Source: CAYFZO01 sp965211995
GTDB taxonomy: Bacteria; Pseudomonadota; Gammaproteobacteria; Poriferisulfidales; Oxydemutatoraceae
NCBI GenBank assembly: GCA_965211995.1
Contig: OZ243040.1
Span: 1,612,001 to 1,676,000 of the forward strand
Reading direction: 5' to 3'
DNA length: 64,000 nt
Part shown: positions 33,025 to 42,406 of the stretch, in pieces
How the letters are laid out: every line of letters starts with the position of its first letter
How positions within the stretch are numbered: the stretch's first letter is position 1
Position numbers and translations under genes: made by a program
Notes under the pieces: generated by a model
Told to the model about the DNA's origin: nothing
What the model saw: only the letters and a program-made list of their open reading frames with translations
Database searches by the model: none

Positions 33025-33335
33025 TCGCCGGGCGGCACGTAGGCCGGGTCGCTGGGATTGAGGAAGATGAAGTTGAACTCGCCCTTCTCGAGTTCGACGT
33101 AATCTATGGTCATGTCCCTGACCAGGTCGCGCGAACCGTTTGAGATGATCACGTCAACCCCGCGCACGCACACCAGAAGATCACCTTCCCGGGTCTTGTC
33201 GTCAAACCCCATCGCGTAGTGAAAACTGTCGTCGTCCTTGCGGCTGACCGCGAGGCGCAGGGGCAACCCCTCCATGTCGCCGTTTTTGGCGGACTGTTTA
33301 ACCTGCTTTGCCGCGGACTCGGTCAGTTTGATCAT
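33021..33335 (-). CDS. dsrR: DsrR, IscA-like protein of the sulfur-oxidation system
   Basis: 104 residues with an A-type scaffold fold (MIKLTESAAKQVKQSAK at the start, then YAMGFDD and ELEKGEFNFIFLNPSDPAY). The three IscA cluster Cys are absent; the only Cys is Cys56. This Cys-poor pattern, the FIFLNP tail and the length match DsrR of Allochromatium, which is required for normal sulfur-globule degradation and does not bind Fe-S clusters. In Allochromatium dsrR follows dsrN directly; here it lies some 22 kb away from dsrN on the same strand. It is followed by a NarX/NarL-like pair overlapping by 4 bp. Confidence 0.8.
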   Translation of the reverse strand: MIKLTESAAKQVKQSAKNGDMEGLPLRLAVSRKDDDSFHYAMGFDDKTREGDLLVCVRGVDVIISNGSRDLVRDMTIDYVELEKGEFNFIFLNPSDPAYVPPGE

Positions 33336-33384
33336 TTCGTTCGTTTTTTGCCCGGATTGAAAAAGCAGTTTATCAAAAATACGG

Positions 33385-34450
33385 TCACAACGACCCCGTC
33401 AACTTCCGCTGGACGGCGGGCTTTGCAACGCGCAAACGGGAGGCCGCACGGAGCTTGACGCTGCGCAACGGAAGATACACAAACCGGTTGATGAACCTGC
33501 GGCTGACCCGCTTGAACGGCCGCCGCTGCGCACGCTCAAGCACTTCCCGGAGCTTCCCGGCCACGAGCTTCTTCGTCATCCGGTGGCAGAGCGAGTCCGG
33601 CAATATCGCCGGCGCCTCCCGGTACTTCCGATACAGCGCCTCGTCCTGATCCACCCGCTTCACGTATTCCACCACCGCGTCGAGATCCTCGAAGTCGTGG
33701 CAGTTGATGAAACTGTCGGGGTTGAAATACTTGACCGCCCGCGGAGAACCCCAGTAAATCGGCACACTGCCGGCCAGCAGCGGATGCAGCAGTTTTTCCG
33801 ACACGTAGTTTGGCAGGGAGCAGTTTTCAAACGCAATGGTGAATTTGTAGTGCTGCAGAAAATCCAGTTTTTGCTCTTCCCATTGCTGTGGCTCTTTATC
33901 TCTAAAGTCGTCAAAAGGCGACATGTTGTTGCAAGCCTTCCCCGAAGAGTCCACTCTCTTGTATCCGGAAAGCTTTTCAAAAAATGGAACCCGCAAACTG
34001 CTGTTCAGATGCTCCAGACCATAGACAAAATTGCAAAATCGGGTCTTGGGCGTTTCTCTGAGGCTTAGCGTCTCCCTGGAAAAATCTCCCAACACAATCT
34101 CATCGAACCCCGGATAAAAAACACAACAGACAAGATGAAAATTCGTGTCGCTGTCTTCGGCCATGGAAAAACGATAATCCCACATCACGGGGATGTGGCA
34201 CGTAAGGCTCATTAGTACTGATTATTTTGAAAGCGTGTTTGTAAATCTCGGCCTGGCGGGAGACTGTGACAGGAGAGGGCCAAGATATATTCAAGGCAAA
34301 AAGAACTTCCGGATTCTTGTCGTCTCCTTCGAATTCGCAGTCGAGCAGTTCGAACACCTCACGCCAGTGAGGTTGAGACAAAATCCTCAGCCTTACCTCG
34401 CCCCGCAGGCAAAGTTCGTAAAATTCCTTGTTTAACCTGATTTTTTCCAT
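33385..34450 (-). pseudogene. Frameshifted second GT10 fucosyltransferase
   Basis: The N-terminal part (34450 to about 34190) and the rest (about 34190 to 33385) align end to end with the intact GT10 protein at 21.5 kb, but they are in different frames. The break is near 34185-34196, inside CCCCGTGATGTGGGATTAT on the minus strand: reading PHPRD then skipping one G restores WDYRFS. Downstream all core motifs are intact (TRFCNFVYG, HYKFTIAFENCSLPNYVSEKLLHPL, GSVPIYWG, FNPDSFINC). A single-base change would restore it. No long homopolymer is present, so simple poly-C phase variation is not obvious. Confidence 0.85.
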
Positions 34451-34513
34451 GCGCCCGCCCTAAGCCGAATTATAATGAATTCCTCGACACAGGTGAAACC
34501 GCCAGGAGTCGCC

Positions 34514-37180
34514 ATGAGCGCCGGCAAGGACCAGGACCCGCAGGAAACCCATGAGTGGATCGAGTCGCTCGAAGCGGTCGCCGCGCGCGACGGCCGCGAG
34601 CGCGCGTACTACCTGATCAACCGCCTGATCGACAAAGCGCGCCTGTGGGGTTCCGACTTCCCGCGCCAGGTCAACCTGCCTTACGTGAACACGATCCCGG
34701 CGCATCTGCAAAAGATGATGCCCGGCGACCCCGCGATCGAGCACCGCATCCGCGCGATGATCCGCTGGAACGCGACGGTGATGGTGTTGCGCGCGAACCG
34801 GCGCAACCCCGGCATCGGCGGGCACATCGCAACTTTCGCGTCGGCGGCGACGTTGTACGACGTCGGCTTCAACCACTTCTTCCGCGCACCGACCGACGCG
34901 CACGGCGGCGACCTGGTCTTCATCCAGGGACACTCGTCGCCCGGCATCTACGCGCGCGCGTTCCTCGAAGGGCGCCTGAGCAAGGACGATCTCGACCAAT
35001 TCCGCTGCGAGGCGGAAACGCCGGGGCTGTCGTCGTACCCGCACCCGCGCCTGATGCCGACTTTCTGGGAGTTCCCGACCGTGTCCATGGGACTCGGCCC
35101 GATCATGGCAATCTATCAGGCGCGTTTTATGAAATACCTGCGCGACCGCAAGTTGCTCGAGGCGGGGCCGGGCGACGGCGACCGCAAAGTGTGGGCGTTT
35201 CTCGGCGACGGCGAAATGGACGAACCCGAATCCACCGGCGCGATCTCGCTCGCCGGGCGCGAGAAACTCGACAACCTGATCTTCGTCATCAACTGCAACC
35301 TGCAGCGCCTCGACGGGCCGGTGCGCGGCAACAGCAAGATCATTCAAGAACTCGAATGTCTGTTCCACGGCGCCGGGTGGAACGTGATCAAGGTGATCTG
35401 GGGCGCGTACTGGGACCCGCTGCTCGACCAGGACGAAGACAACCTGCTGCTCAAGCGCATGGAGGAGGCGGTGGACGGCGACTACCAGAACTACAAGGCC
35501 AAAGGCGGCGCCTACACGCGCGAGCACTTCTTCGGCAAGTACCCGGAACTCGCGAAGAGGGTCGAGCACCTGTCCGACCGCGACATCTGGCGGCTGAACC
35601 GCGGCGGACACGACCCGCACAAGATGTACGCCGCGTACGCCGCCGCCATGAACCACCGCGGTCAGCCGACGGTGATCCTCGCGAAGACGATCAAGGGCTA
35701 CGGCATGGGTGAGTCGGGCGAGGGCCAGAACCGCTCGCACCAGCAGAAGAAGATGGACGCCGAGTCGCTGAAGCGAATGCGCGACCGCTTCAAACTTGCG
35801 CTCAGCGACAAACAGGTCGCCGACCTCGAATACCTGCACCCCGGCGACGACAGCGGCGAAATTCGCTACCTGAAGGAGCGCCGCGCCGCACTCGGCGGCT
35901 TCCTGCCGCAACGCACGCGCCGCGCGCCGAAACTGAAGATCCCGCCGCTGTCGGAGTTTCAGCCGCTGCTCGAAGCGAGCACGCGCGAGTTCTCGACGAC
36001 GATGGCGTTCGTGCGCATCCTCACGCTGCTGTGCCGCAACCGCGACGTCGGCAGCCGCATCGCACCGATCGTGCCCGACGAGGCGCGCACTTTCGGCATG
36101 GAGGGGCTGTTCCGCCAACTCGGCATCTACTCCTCGGTCGGGCAGTTGTACGAGCCGCAGGACGTGGATCAGGTGATGTTCTACAAGGAGGACAAGTCCG
36201 GGCAGATCCTCGAAGAATCCATCTGCGAGGCCGGCGCGTTTTCGTCGTGGATCGCCGCGGCGACTTCCGCGAGCACGCACGGCATCAGCATGATCCCGTT
36301 CTACGTCTTCTACTCGATGTTCGGCTTTCAGCGCATCGGCGATCTCGCGTGGGCGGCGGGCGACATGCAGGCGCGCGGCTTCCTGATCGGCGGCACCGCC
36401 GGGCGCACGACGCTCGAGGGCGAGGGCTTGCAGCACCAGGACGGCCACAGCCACCTGTTCGCATCGGCCTATCCGAGTTGCATCGCCTACGACCCGTGCT
36501 TCGCGTACGAACTCGCGGTGATCATCCACCACGGCCTCGAGCGCATGTACGCAAAGCAGGACAGCGTGTTTTTCTACATCACCACGATGAACGAGAACTA
36601 CCCGCACCCGCCGCTGCCCGAAGGCGCCGAGGAAGGCATCGTCAAGGGCCTGTACCGCCTGTCGCAGTCGGAGAAAGCATCGGAAAACCGCGTGCGCCTG
36701 ATTGCTTCGGGCGCGATTCTGCGCGAAGCGGTCGCCGCCGCCGAACTGCTCGAGCAGGACTGGCGGGTGAACGCCGAAGTGTGGAGCGCGACGAGTTTCA
36801 ACGAACTGTACCGCGAAGCGTTGGAGGCCGAACGCTGGAACCGGCTGCACCCCGCGCAGAAAAAGCGCGTGCCGTACGTGCGCCGGTGTCTTGGAGACGA
36901 CGACGTCGCGACGGTCGCCGCGAGCGACTACATGGCCAACTACGCCGAGCAGATCCGCGGCTTCATCGCGCAGCCCTACCACGCGCTCGGCACCGACGGC
37001 TTCGGCCGCTCGGACACGCGCGCAGCCCTGCGGGAATTCTTTGAAGTGGACCGCCGCCACATCGCCGCGACCGCGCTCTACGCCCTCGCCGAACAGGGCC
37101 GGCTCCCCCGCGACAAAGTCGCCGAGGCGTATAATCGCTACGGCATCGACAGCAACAGGGCGGCACCGTTTGCGTTATGA
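34514..37180 (+). CDS. aceE: Pyruvate dehydrogenase E1 component (homodimeric)
   Basis: 888 residues from the ATG at 34514, preceded by CCAGGAGTCGCC; E. coli AceE is 887. It decarboxylates pyruvate with thiamine diphosphate and acetylates the E2 lipoyl groups. The thiamine motif is AFLGDGEMDEPES near 229-241 followed by NLIFVINCNLQRLDGPVRGN. Other family blocks are HGGDLVFIQGHSSPGIYARAFLEG, YMYY-like NENYPHPPLPEG and GTAGRTTLEGEGLQHQDGHSH. A TATAAT at 34471-34476 is a possible -10. It heads the aceE-ald-aceF-lpd cluster. Confidence 0.96.
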   Translation: MSAGKDQDPQETHEWIESLEAVAARDGRERAYYLINRLIDKARLWGSDFPRQVNLPYVNTIPAHLQKMMPGDPAIEHRIRAMIRWNATVMVLRANRRNPGIGGHIATFASAATLYDVGFNHFFRAPTDAHGGDLVFIQGHSSPGIYARAFLEGRLSKDDLDQFRCEAETPGLSSYPHPRLMPTFWEFPTVSMGLGPIMAIYQARFMKYLRDRKLLEAGPGDGDRKVWAFLGDGEMDEPESTGAISLAGREKLDNLIFVINCNLQRLDGPVRGNSKIIQELECLFHGAGWNVIKVIWGAYWDPLLDQDEDNLLLKRMEEAVDGDYQNYKAKGGAYTREHFFGKYPELAKRVEHLSDRDIWRLNRGGHDPHKMYAAYAAAMNHRGQPTVILAKTIKGYGMGESGEGQNRSHQQKKMDAESLKRMRDRFKLALSDKQVADLEYLHPGDDSGEIRYLKERRAALGGFLPQRTRRAPKLKIPPLSEFQPLLEASTREFSTTMAFVRILTLLCRNRDVGSRIAPIVPDEARTFGMEGLFRQLGIYSSVGQLYEPQDVDQVMFYKEDKSGQILEESICEAGAFSSWIAAATSASTHGISMIPFYVFYSMFGFQRIGDLAWAAGDMQARGFLIGGTAGRTTLEGEGLQHQDGHSHLFASAYPSCIAYDPCFAYELAVIIHHGLERMYAKQDSVFFYITTMNENYPHPPLPEGAEEGIVKGLYRLSQSEKASENRVRLIASGAILREAVAAAELLEQDWRVNAEVWSATSFNELYREALEAERWNRLHPAQKKRVPYVRRCLGDDDVATVAASDYMANYAEQIRGFIAQPYHALGTDGFGRSDTRAALREFFEVDRRHIAATALYALAEQGRLPRDKVAEAYNRYGIDSNRAAPFAL

Positions 37181-37300
37181 ACAAACCGCAGTTCAGAAGG
37201 TAAAGCACTTTCCAGGCCGCCCGGCCAAGTCGGCGCATCGCAGCCGCCGCCGGCACTCAGTTCAGCCCATAACGATGCGAGCAATCTGAGGAGGGACATC

Positions 37301-38413
37301 ATGTTGATCGGCACTCCCAAAGAAATCAAAGACCACGAATACCGCGTCGGCCTCACCCCCGACAGCGTCGAGGCGCTGACCGCGCACGGTCACCGGGTGG
37401 TCGTGCAGCACGGCGCCGGCACGGCGATCAACTTCACCGACGACCACTACCGCGAAGCCGGCGCCGAGATCGCACCCGACATAAACGCCGTCTATGCCAA
37501 GGCCGACCTGATCGTGAAGGTGAAAGAGCCCCAGCGCGCCGAACTCGAATTGCTGCGCAAAGACCAGATCCTGTTCTCCTACCTGCACCTCGTCGCCGAC
37601 CTCGATATGACCAAAGCGTTGCTCAGAAGCGGCTCGGTGTGCATCGCATATGAGACGGTCACCGCAGCCGACGGCACCCGCCCGCTGCTGATCCCGATGT
37701 CGGTCGTCGCCGGACGTCTCGCGACTCAGATCGGCGCGCATTGCCTCGAGAAGCCCCACGGCCAACGCGGACTGCTGATCGGCGGCGCACCCGGCGCCGC
37801 GCCCGCAAAAGTCGTCGTGCTCGGCGCCGGCGTCGTCGGCACCAGCGCCGCCGAAATCGCGCACGGCATGAAAGCCGACGTGTTCGTGCTCGACAAATCC
37901 GAGCGGGCGCTGGAGCGCATGACCCGGACACTCGGCGGCGGCGTGACCCCGGTGCTCGCCGGCGGCGACACGTTCAGGCGGCACCTCGCCGACGCCGACC
38001 TCGTGGTCGGCGGCCTGCTCGTGCCCGGCGGCAAGACGCCGCAGGTGGCCGACCGCCCGGTGATCGCAAGCATGAAGCCCGGCGCCGTGATCGTGGACGT
38101 CGCGGTGGACCAGGGCGGGTGCTTCGAGACCTCGCGCCCGACCACCCACAGCGAACCGACCTACGTGGACGAAGGCGTCGTGCACTACTGCGTGCCGAAC
38201 ATGCCGGGCATCGTGCCGCTGACCTCGACGCTGTCGCTCAACTACGCGACGCTGAAGTACGTCACCGCCATCGCCGACCACGGCTGGCGGCAGACGCTGC
38301 GCGACGACCCCGGACTGATCGAAGGGCTGAGCGTGTGCAACGGCATGATGACCCACCCGCAAACGGCGACCGACCTCAACCTCGACTATCAGGACCCGCA
38401 TTCGCTGCTGTAG
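37301..38413 (+). CDS. ald: Alanine dehydrogenase
   Basis: 370 residues, close to the family length of 371. NAD-dependent reversible conversion of L-alanine to pyruvate and ammonia. Motifs: IGTPKEIKDHEYRVGLTP at the start with the pyruvate-binding Arg, the catalytic Lys in DLIVKVKEPQ, His in FSYLHLVAD, the NAD fold VVLGAGVVGTSAAEIAHGM, and VDVAVDQGGCFETSRPTTH. A GAGGAGGGACATC ribosome-binding site precedes it. Its place between E1 and E2 of pyruvate dehydrogenase is unusual and suggests coordinated use of alanine as a carbon source. Confidence 0.95.
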   Translation: MLIGTPKEIKDHEYRVGLTPDSVEALTAHGHRVVVQHGAGTAINFTDDHYREAGAEIAPDINAVYAKADLIVKVKEPQRAELELLRKDQILFSYLHLVADLDMTKALLRSGSVCIAYETVTAADGTRPLLIPMSVVAGRLATQIGAHCLEKPHGQRGLLIGGAPGAAPAKVVVLGAGVVGTSAAEIAHGMKADVFVLDKSERALERMTRTLGGGVTPVLAGGDTFRRHLADADLVVGGLLVPGGKTPQVADRPVIASMKPGAVIVDVAVDQGGCFETSRPTTHSEPTYVDEGVVHYCVPNMPGIVPLTSTLSLNYATLKYVTAIADHGWRQTLRDDPGLIEGLSVCNGMMTHPQTATDLNLDYQDPHSLL

Positions 38414-38418
38414 CGGCC

Positions 38419-40221
38419 ATGAGCGGAACCGTCGAAATCCGCGTTCCCGGCCTCGAAGACTTCGAGTCGGTCGAAGTCATCGAGGTGCTGGTCAAGCCCG
38501 GCGACACGGTCGCCGTGGATGACTCGCTGGTCACGCTCGAAAGCGACAAGGCCGCGATGGAAGTGCCGTCGAGCGCCGCCGGCACGGTGAAGTCCGTCGC
38601 GGTGAAACTCAACGACCGCGTGTCCGAAAACGACCTGCTCGTAACGATTGCAACGGCGGACAAACAGACCGCCCGGACGACGGATGCGCCGGACGCCGCA
38701 CCCGCGGCGACACCGAAAACAGACGGGAACACTGATGCAACGCCCGCTGACGCACCCGCGGCGGCACCGAAAACAGATGGGGACGCCGACGCGACGCCCG
38801 CTGACGCACCCGCGGCGGCACCGAAAACAGATGGGGACGCCGACGCGACGCCCGCTGACGCACCCGCGGCGGCGCCGAAAGCAGACGGGAACGCCGATGC
38901 GACGCCCGCGAGCGGAACCGTCGAAATCCGCGTTCCTGACCTCGAAGACTTCGAGTCGGTCGAAGTCATCGAGGTGCTGGTCAAGCCCGGCGACACGGTC
39001 GCCGTGGATGACTCGCTGGTCACGCTCGAAAGCGACAAGGCCGCGATGGAAGTGCCGTCGAGCGCCGCCGGCACGGTGAAGTCCGTCGCGGTGAAACTCA
39101 ACGACCGCGTGTCCGAAAACGACCTGCTCGTAACGATTGCGACGGCGGACGAGCAGACCGCCCGAACGACGGATGCGCCGGACGCCGCACCCGCGGCGGC
39201 GCCGAAAGCAGACGGGGACGCCGACGCGACGCCTGCCGCCGTGCCCGCAACGCCCACGCCGAAGACGGACGACCCCCTAACCGGCGGCGCCCGAACGAAC
39301 GACGCCAAAACAGGCGGCGGCACGAGCCACGCGAGCCCCGCCGTGCGCCGTCTCGCGCGCGAACTCGGAGTAGATCTCAACCGCGTCAGAGGCACCGGCG
39401 ACGACGGACGCATCCTCAAGCAGGACATCAAACAATTCACCCAGCAGACACTGTCGGGCAAACGCCCCGCCGACAAAGCCGCATACGCGGTGCCACCGGT
39501 CGTGCTCCCCGACTTCTCGGCTTTCGGCGAGATCGAGGAAGTCGAGATCGGGCGCATAGACAAACTCTCCTCGGCGCGCATGAGGCGCGCGTGGCTGAAC
39601 GTGCCGCACGTCACCCAGCACGCCGAAGCCGACGTGACCGAACTCGAGGCCTTCCGCAGCACACTCAAAAGCCGGGCCGAAAGCAAGCACATCAAACTGA
39701 CACTGCTGCCGTTTTTAGTGCGCACGCTCGCCGACGCGCTGGCGGACTTCCCGAAATTCAACGCCTCGCTGAACGAAGAAAAAGGCACCGTGATCTACAA
39801 GCACTACTGCCACGTCGCGATCGCGGTGGATACGCCGAAGGGGCTGATCGCGCCGGTGCTGCGCGACGCGGATAAACGCAGCGTGTTCGACCTCGCGCAC
39901 GGGATCGAGGACCTCGCCGCGCGCGCGCACAACGGCAAACTGCGCCGCGACGACATCGAAGGCGCGGGCATCACGATCACCAACCTCGGCGGCCTCGGCG
40001 GCACCGCGTTCACGCCGATCGTGAACGCCCCGGAAGTCGCAATCCTCGGCGTCTCGCGCGCACGCATGACGCCGGTGTGGGACGGCGAGCAATTCGCACC
40101 GCGCCTGCTGCTGCCGCTCGACCTGTCCTACGACCACCGCGTCATCAACGGCGCCGACGCCGCGCGGTTTGTGACCCACTACTGCCGGCTGCTGGCCGAG
40201 CCGGAACGATTTGAACTGTGA
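38419..40221 (+). CDS. aceF: Pyruvate dehydrogenase E2, dihydrolipoyl acetyltransferase
   Basis: 600 residues from the ATG at 38419, five bases after ald. Two almost identical lipoyl domains carry the lipoylated Lys44 and Lys207 (ESDKAAMEVPSS). Between them lie four 18-residue Ala/Pro repeats (DAPAAAPKTDGDADATPA type), a flexible swinging arm. The E1/E3-binding domain is ASPAVRRLARELGVDLNRVRGTGDDGRILKQD near 310-340. The catalytic domain ends with the active site YDHRVINGADAARF near 573; Asn in place of the usual Asp also occurs in Azotobacter E2. Many E2p proteins carry one to three lipoyl domains, so two is normal; their near identity is not. Confidence 0.95.
   Translation: MSGTVEIRVPGLEDFESVEVIEVLVKPGDTVAVDDSLVTLESDKAAMEVPSSAAGTVKSVAVKLNDRVSENDLLVTIATADKQTARTTDAPDAAPAATPKTDGNTDATPADAPAAAPKTDGDADATPADAPAAAPKTDGDADATPADAPAAAPKADGNADATPASGTVEIRVPDLEDFESVEVIEVLVKPGDTVAVDDSLVTLESDKAAMEVPSSAAGTVKSVAVKLNDRVSENDLLVTIATADEQTARTTDAPDAAPAAAPKADGDADATPAAVPATPTPKTDDPLTGGARTNDAKTGGGTSHASPAVRRLARELGVDLNRVRGTGDDGRILKQDIKQFTQQTLSGKRPADKAAYAVPPVVLPDFSAFGEIEEVEIGRIDKLSSARMRRAWLNVPHVTQHAEADVTELEAFRSTLKSRAESKHIKLTLLPFLVRTLADALADFPKFNASLNEEKGTVIYKHYCHVAIAVDTPKGLIAPVLRDADKRSVFDLAHGIEDLAARAHNGKLRRDDIEGAGITITNLGGLGGTAFTPIVNAPEVAILGVSRARMTPVWDGEQFAPRLLLPLDLSYDHRVINGADAARFVTHYCRLLAEPERFEL
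38422..39270 (+). repeat. In-frame duplication of the lipoyl domain with 54-bp linker repeats
   Basis: The lipoyl-domain coding block starting AGCGGAACCGTCGAAATCCG at 38422 recurs at 38911 (489 bp apart) with only rare differences over about 270 bp. Between the copies, 54-bp units (starts near 38693, 38747, 38801 and 38855) encode 18-residue linker repeats. Part of another linker unit follows the second domain. Such nucleotide identity implies recent duplication or ongoing gene conversion. Confidence 0.93.
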
Positions 40222-40247
40222 GCGGGCGATAGGCGGGGGTTATAAGT

Positions 40248-41654
40248 GTGAACGCTAAGCAACACGCCGAACTGCTCGTCATCGGCGGCGGCCCCGGCGG
40301 CTACACCGCCGCGTTCCGCGGCGCCGACCTCGGCATGGACGTCACCCTGATCGAACGCTACGACCGCCTCGGCGGCGTGTGCCTGAACGTCGGCTGCATC
40401 CCCTCCAAAATCCTGCTGCACGTCGCCGAAACCATCACCGAAGCCGAGGCGATGAAAAAATGCGGCGTTGATTTCGGCACCCCCGACGTCCACCCCGGCA
40501 AGATCACCCAATTCAAAGACCGCACCATCCGCAAACTCGCCGGCGGCCTGAGCCTGCTCGCCAAACGCCGCAAGGTGCGGGTCATTCGGGGCACCGCCGC
40601 GTTCACCTCCGCCGATGCGGTCGAGTGCGACGGCCCCGGCGGCGCACAAACGATCACCTTCGATCACGCGATCATCGCGACCGGCTCGCGCCCGCGCCCG
40701 CTTCCCGGCATGGAGTGCGACGACCCCCGGCTGGTGGACTCGACCGGCGCGCTTGAACTCGACGAAGTGCCGAAGAAGATGCTGGTCATCGGCGGCGGCG
40801 TGATCGGGCTGGAGATGGCCTGCGTTTACGAAGCGCTCGGCACGCGGATCACTATCGTCGAAGCCGACAGCGGTCTGATGATCGAGTGCGACCGCGACCT
40901 GGTGAAGCCGCTCGAGAAACGCCTGACGAAACGCGGCGCGAAGATCTTCGTGAAGTCGCAAGTCGGCGGGATCGAGGCGAAGCAGGCGGGGCTTGAGGTG
41001 GCGTTCGGCGGCGAGGCCGCAGGCGAAAACGCAGAGAACGTATTTGACCTGGTGCTGCTGTCGGTCGGGCGCGCGCCGAACACCGGTGCGATCGGCGCCG
41101 ACAAGGCCGGCGTCAAACTGGATGAGCGCGGCTTCATTCCGACCGACGCGCAACAGCGCACCAACGTCGCGAACGTCTTCGCCATCGGCGACGTCACCGG
41201 CCAGCCGCTGCTCGCGCACAAAGCAACGCACCAGGGCAAAGTCGCCGCCGAAGTGATCGCCGGACACGCGGCCGCTTTCGACGCCAAGACCATCCCCGGC
41301 GTCGCCTACACCAATCCCGAGATCGCCTGGACGGGCCTCAACGAAACCGAAGCCGAACGCCAAGGCATCGCCGTGCAGTGCGACAAGTTTCCGTGGTCCG
41401 CGAGCGGGCGCGCACTCGGGACGGGGGCAAGTGAGGGGTTCACCAAGATCCTGCGCGATCCCGCGAACAAGCGGATTGTCGGCGCTGGAATCGTGGGGCG
41501 GAACGCAGGGGAGTTGATCGCGGAGATGGTGCTGGCGATGGAGATGGGCGCCGAAACCGGAGACGTGGCCGCGAGCATTCATCCGCACCCGACGCTGTCG
41601 GAGACGCTGGGACTGGCTTCGGAAGTGCTGGAGAAAACGGTGACGGATTTGTGA
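40248..41654 (+). CDS. lpd: Dihydrolipoamide dehydrogenase (E3)
   Basis: 468 residues, GTG start. FAD-linked disulfide oxidoreductase reoxidising dihydrolipoyl groups of E2 with NAD. FAD motif LLVIGGGPGGYTAAFRGADLG at the start; redox disulfide in GGVCLNVGCIPSK (Cys44 and Cys49 by position); NAD fold MLVIGGGVIGLEMACVYEALG near 177-197; FAIGDVTGQPLLAHKA near 309; C-terminal active-site base HPHPTLSETLG near 445. Last gene of the aceE-ald-aceF-lpd cluster. Confidence 0.96.
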   Translation: MNAKQHAELLVIGGGPGGYTAAFRGADLGMDVTLIERYDRLGGVCLNVGCIPSKILLHVAETITEAEAMKKCGVDFGTPDVHPGKITQFKDRTIRKLAGGLSLLAKRRKVRVIRGTAAFTSADAVECDGPGGAQTITFDHAIIATGSRPRPLPGMECDDPRLVDSTGALELDEVPKKMLVIGGGVIGLEMACVYEALGTRITIVEADSGLMIECDRDLVKPLEKRLTKRGAKIFVKSQVGGIEAKQAGLEVAFGGEAAGENAENVFDLVLLSVGRAPNTGAIGADKAGVKLDERGFIPTDAQQRTNVANVFAIGDVTGQPLLAHKATHQGKVAAEVIAGHAAAFDAKTIPGVAYTNPEIAWTGLNETEAERQGIAVQCDKFPWSASGRALGTGASEGFTKILRDPANKRIVGAGIVGRNAGELIAEMVLAMEMGAETGDVAASIHPHPTLSETLGLASEVLEKTVTDL

Positions 41655-41695
41655 GAAACCAAAGTTCATGATGAACGATCAAGCGGAGAACTGAC

Positions 41696-42379
41696 ATGAA
41701 AATTCTCATGGTGCTCACCTCGCACGCTCAGTTGGGTGATACGGGCAAGAAAACCGGATTTTGGCTTGAGGAGTTTGCTGCGCCTTACTACGTGTTCAAA
41801 GACGCCAATGCCGACATCACGCCGGCTTCACCGAATGGCGGACAACCGCCCCTGGATCCTAAAAGCGATGAGCCCGAGTTCCAAACAGCGGCGACCGAGC
41901 GCTTTCGGAGCGACGCTGCCGCTCAAGCGGCATTGGCGAATACATTGAAACTAGCGGATATATCGCCTGATGATTACGCTGCGGTGTTTTATCCCGGGGG
42001 ACATGGGCCGCTGTGGGATTTGTCGGAAAACACCGTCTCTATCGCCCTGATTGAAGCCATGCACGCCGCCGGGAAACCGGTGGTTGCGGTATGTCATGCA
42101 CCCGCCGCACTCCGGAATGTCAAAGCCCCTGACGGCAGCCCGCTGGTGAAAGGAAAATCGGTGACCGGCTTCAGCAACTCCGAAGAAAACGCCGTGCAAC
42201 TCTCGGAGGTGGTGCCTTTCCTGGTGGAGGATGAGTTGAAATCGAAAGGCGCAAACTACTCAAAAGCCGACGACTGGCAGCCGCACGTCGTTACTGACGG
42301 CAACCTGATCACCGGCCAAAATCCGGCTTCATCAGAGCCGGCAGCGAGGGCTTTGCTGAAGAAAATGGGGGCGGTGTAG
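41696..42379 (+). CDS. DJ-1/PfpI (class I glutamine amidotransferase-like) protein
   Basis: 227 residues. Typical of the Hsp31/glyoxalase III-like subgroup: starts MKILMVLTSHAQLGDTGKKTGFWLEEFAAPYYVF, with a conserved FYPGGHGPLWDL near 98 and the nucleophilic elbow VVAVCHAPAAL (Cys near 125). Such proteins remove methylglyoxal adducts or act as chaperones or glyoxalases; the exact activity is not determined. Good codon use and an AGCGGAGAACTGAC leader. It marks the boundary between housekeeping DNA and the accessory island to the right. Confidence 0.88.
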   Translation: MKILMVLTSHAQLGDTGKKTGFWLEEFAAPYYVFKDANADITPASPNGGQPPLDPKSDEPEFQTAATERFRSDAAAQAALANTLKLADISPDDYAAVFYPGGHGPLWDLSENTVSIALIEAMHAAGKPVVAVCHAPAALRNVKAPDGSPLVKGKSVTGFSNSEENAVQLSEVVPFLVEDELKSKGANYSKADDWQPHVVTDGNLITGQNPASSEPAARALLKKMGAV

Positions 42380-42406
42380 GAAGTTAACATAAACAACGAG
42401 GGGAAA

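Noticed and set aside
34460..37060. 866-codon minus-strand ORF opposite aceE
   Set aside because: It mirrors aceE in a GC-rich region; its sequence is Arg/His/Val-rich without family similarity, and aceE is certain.
37741..38418. N-terminal extension of aceF overlapping ald
   Set aside because: Arg-rich shadow of ald; the lipoyl domain and normal start are at 38419.
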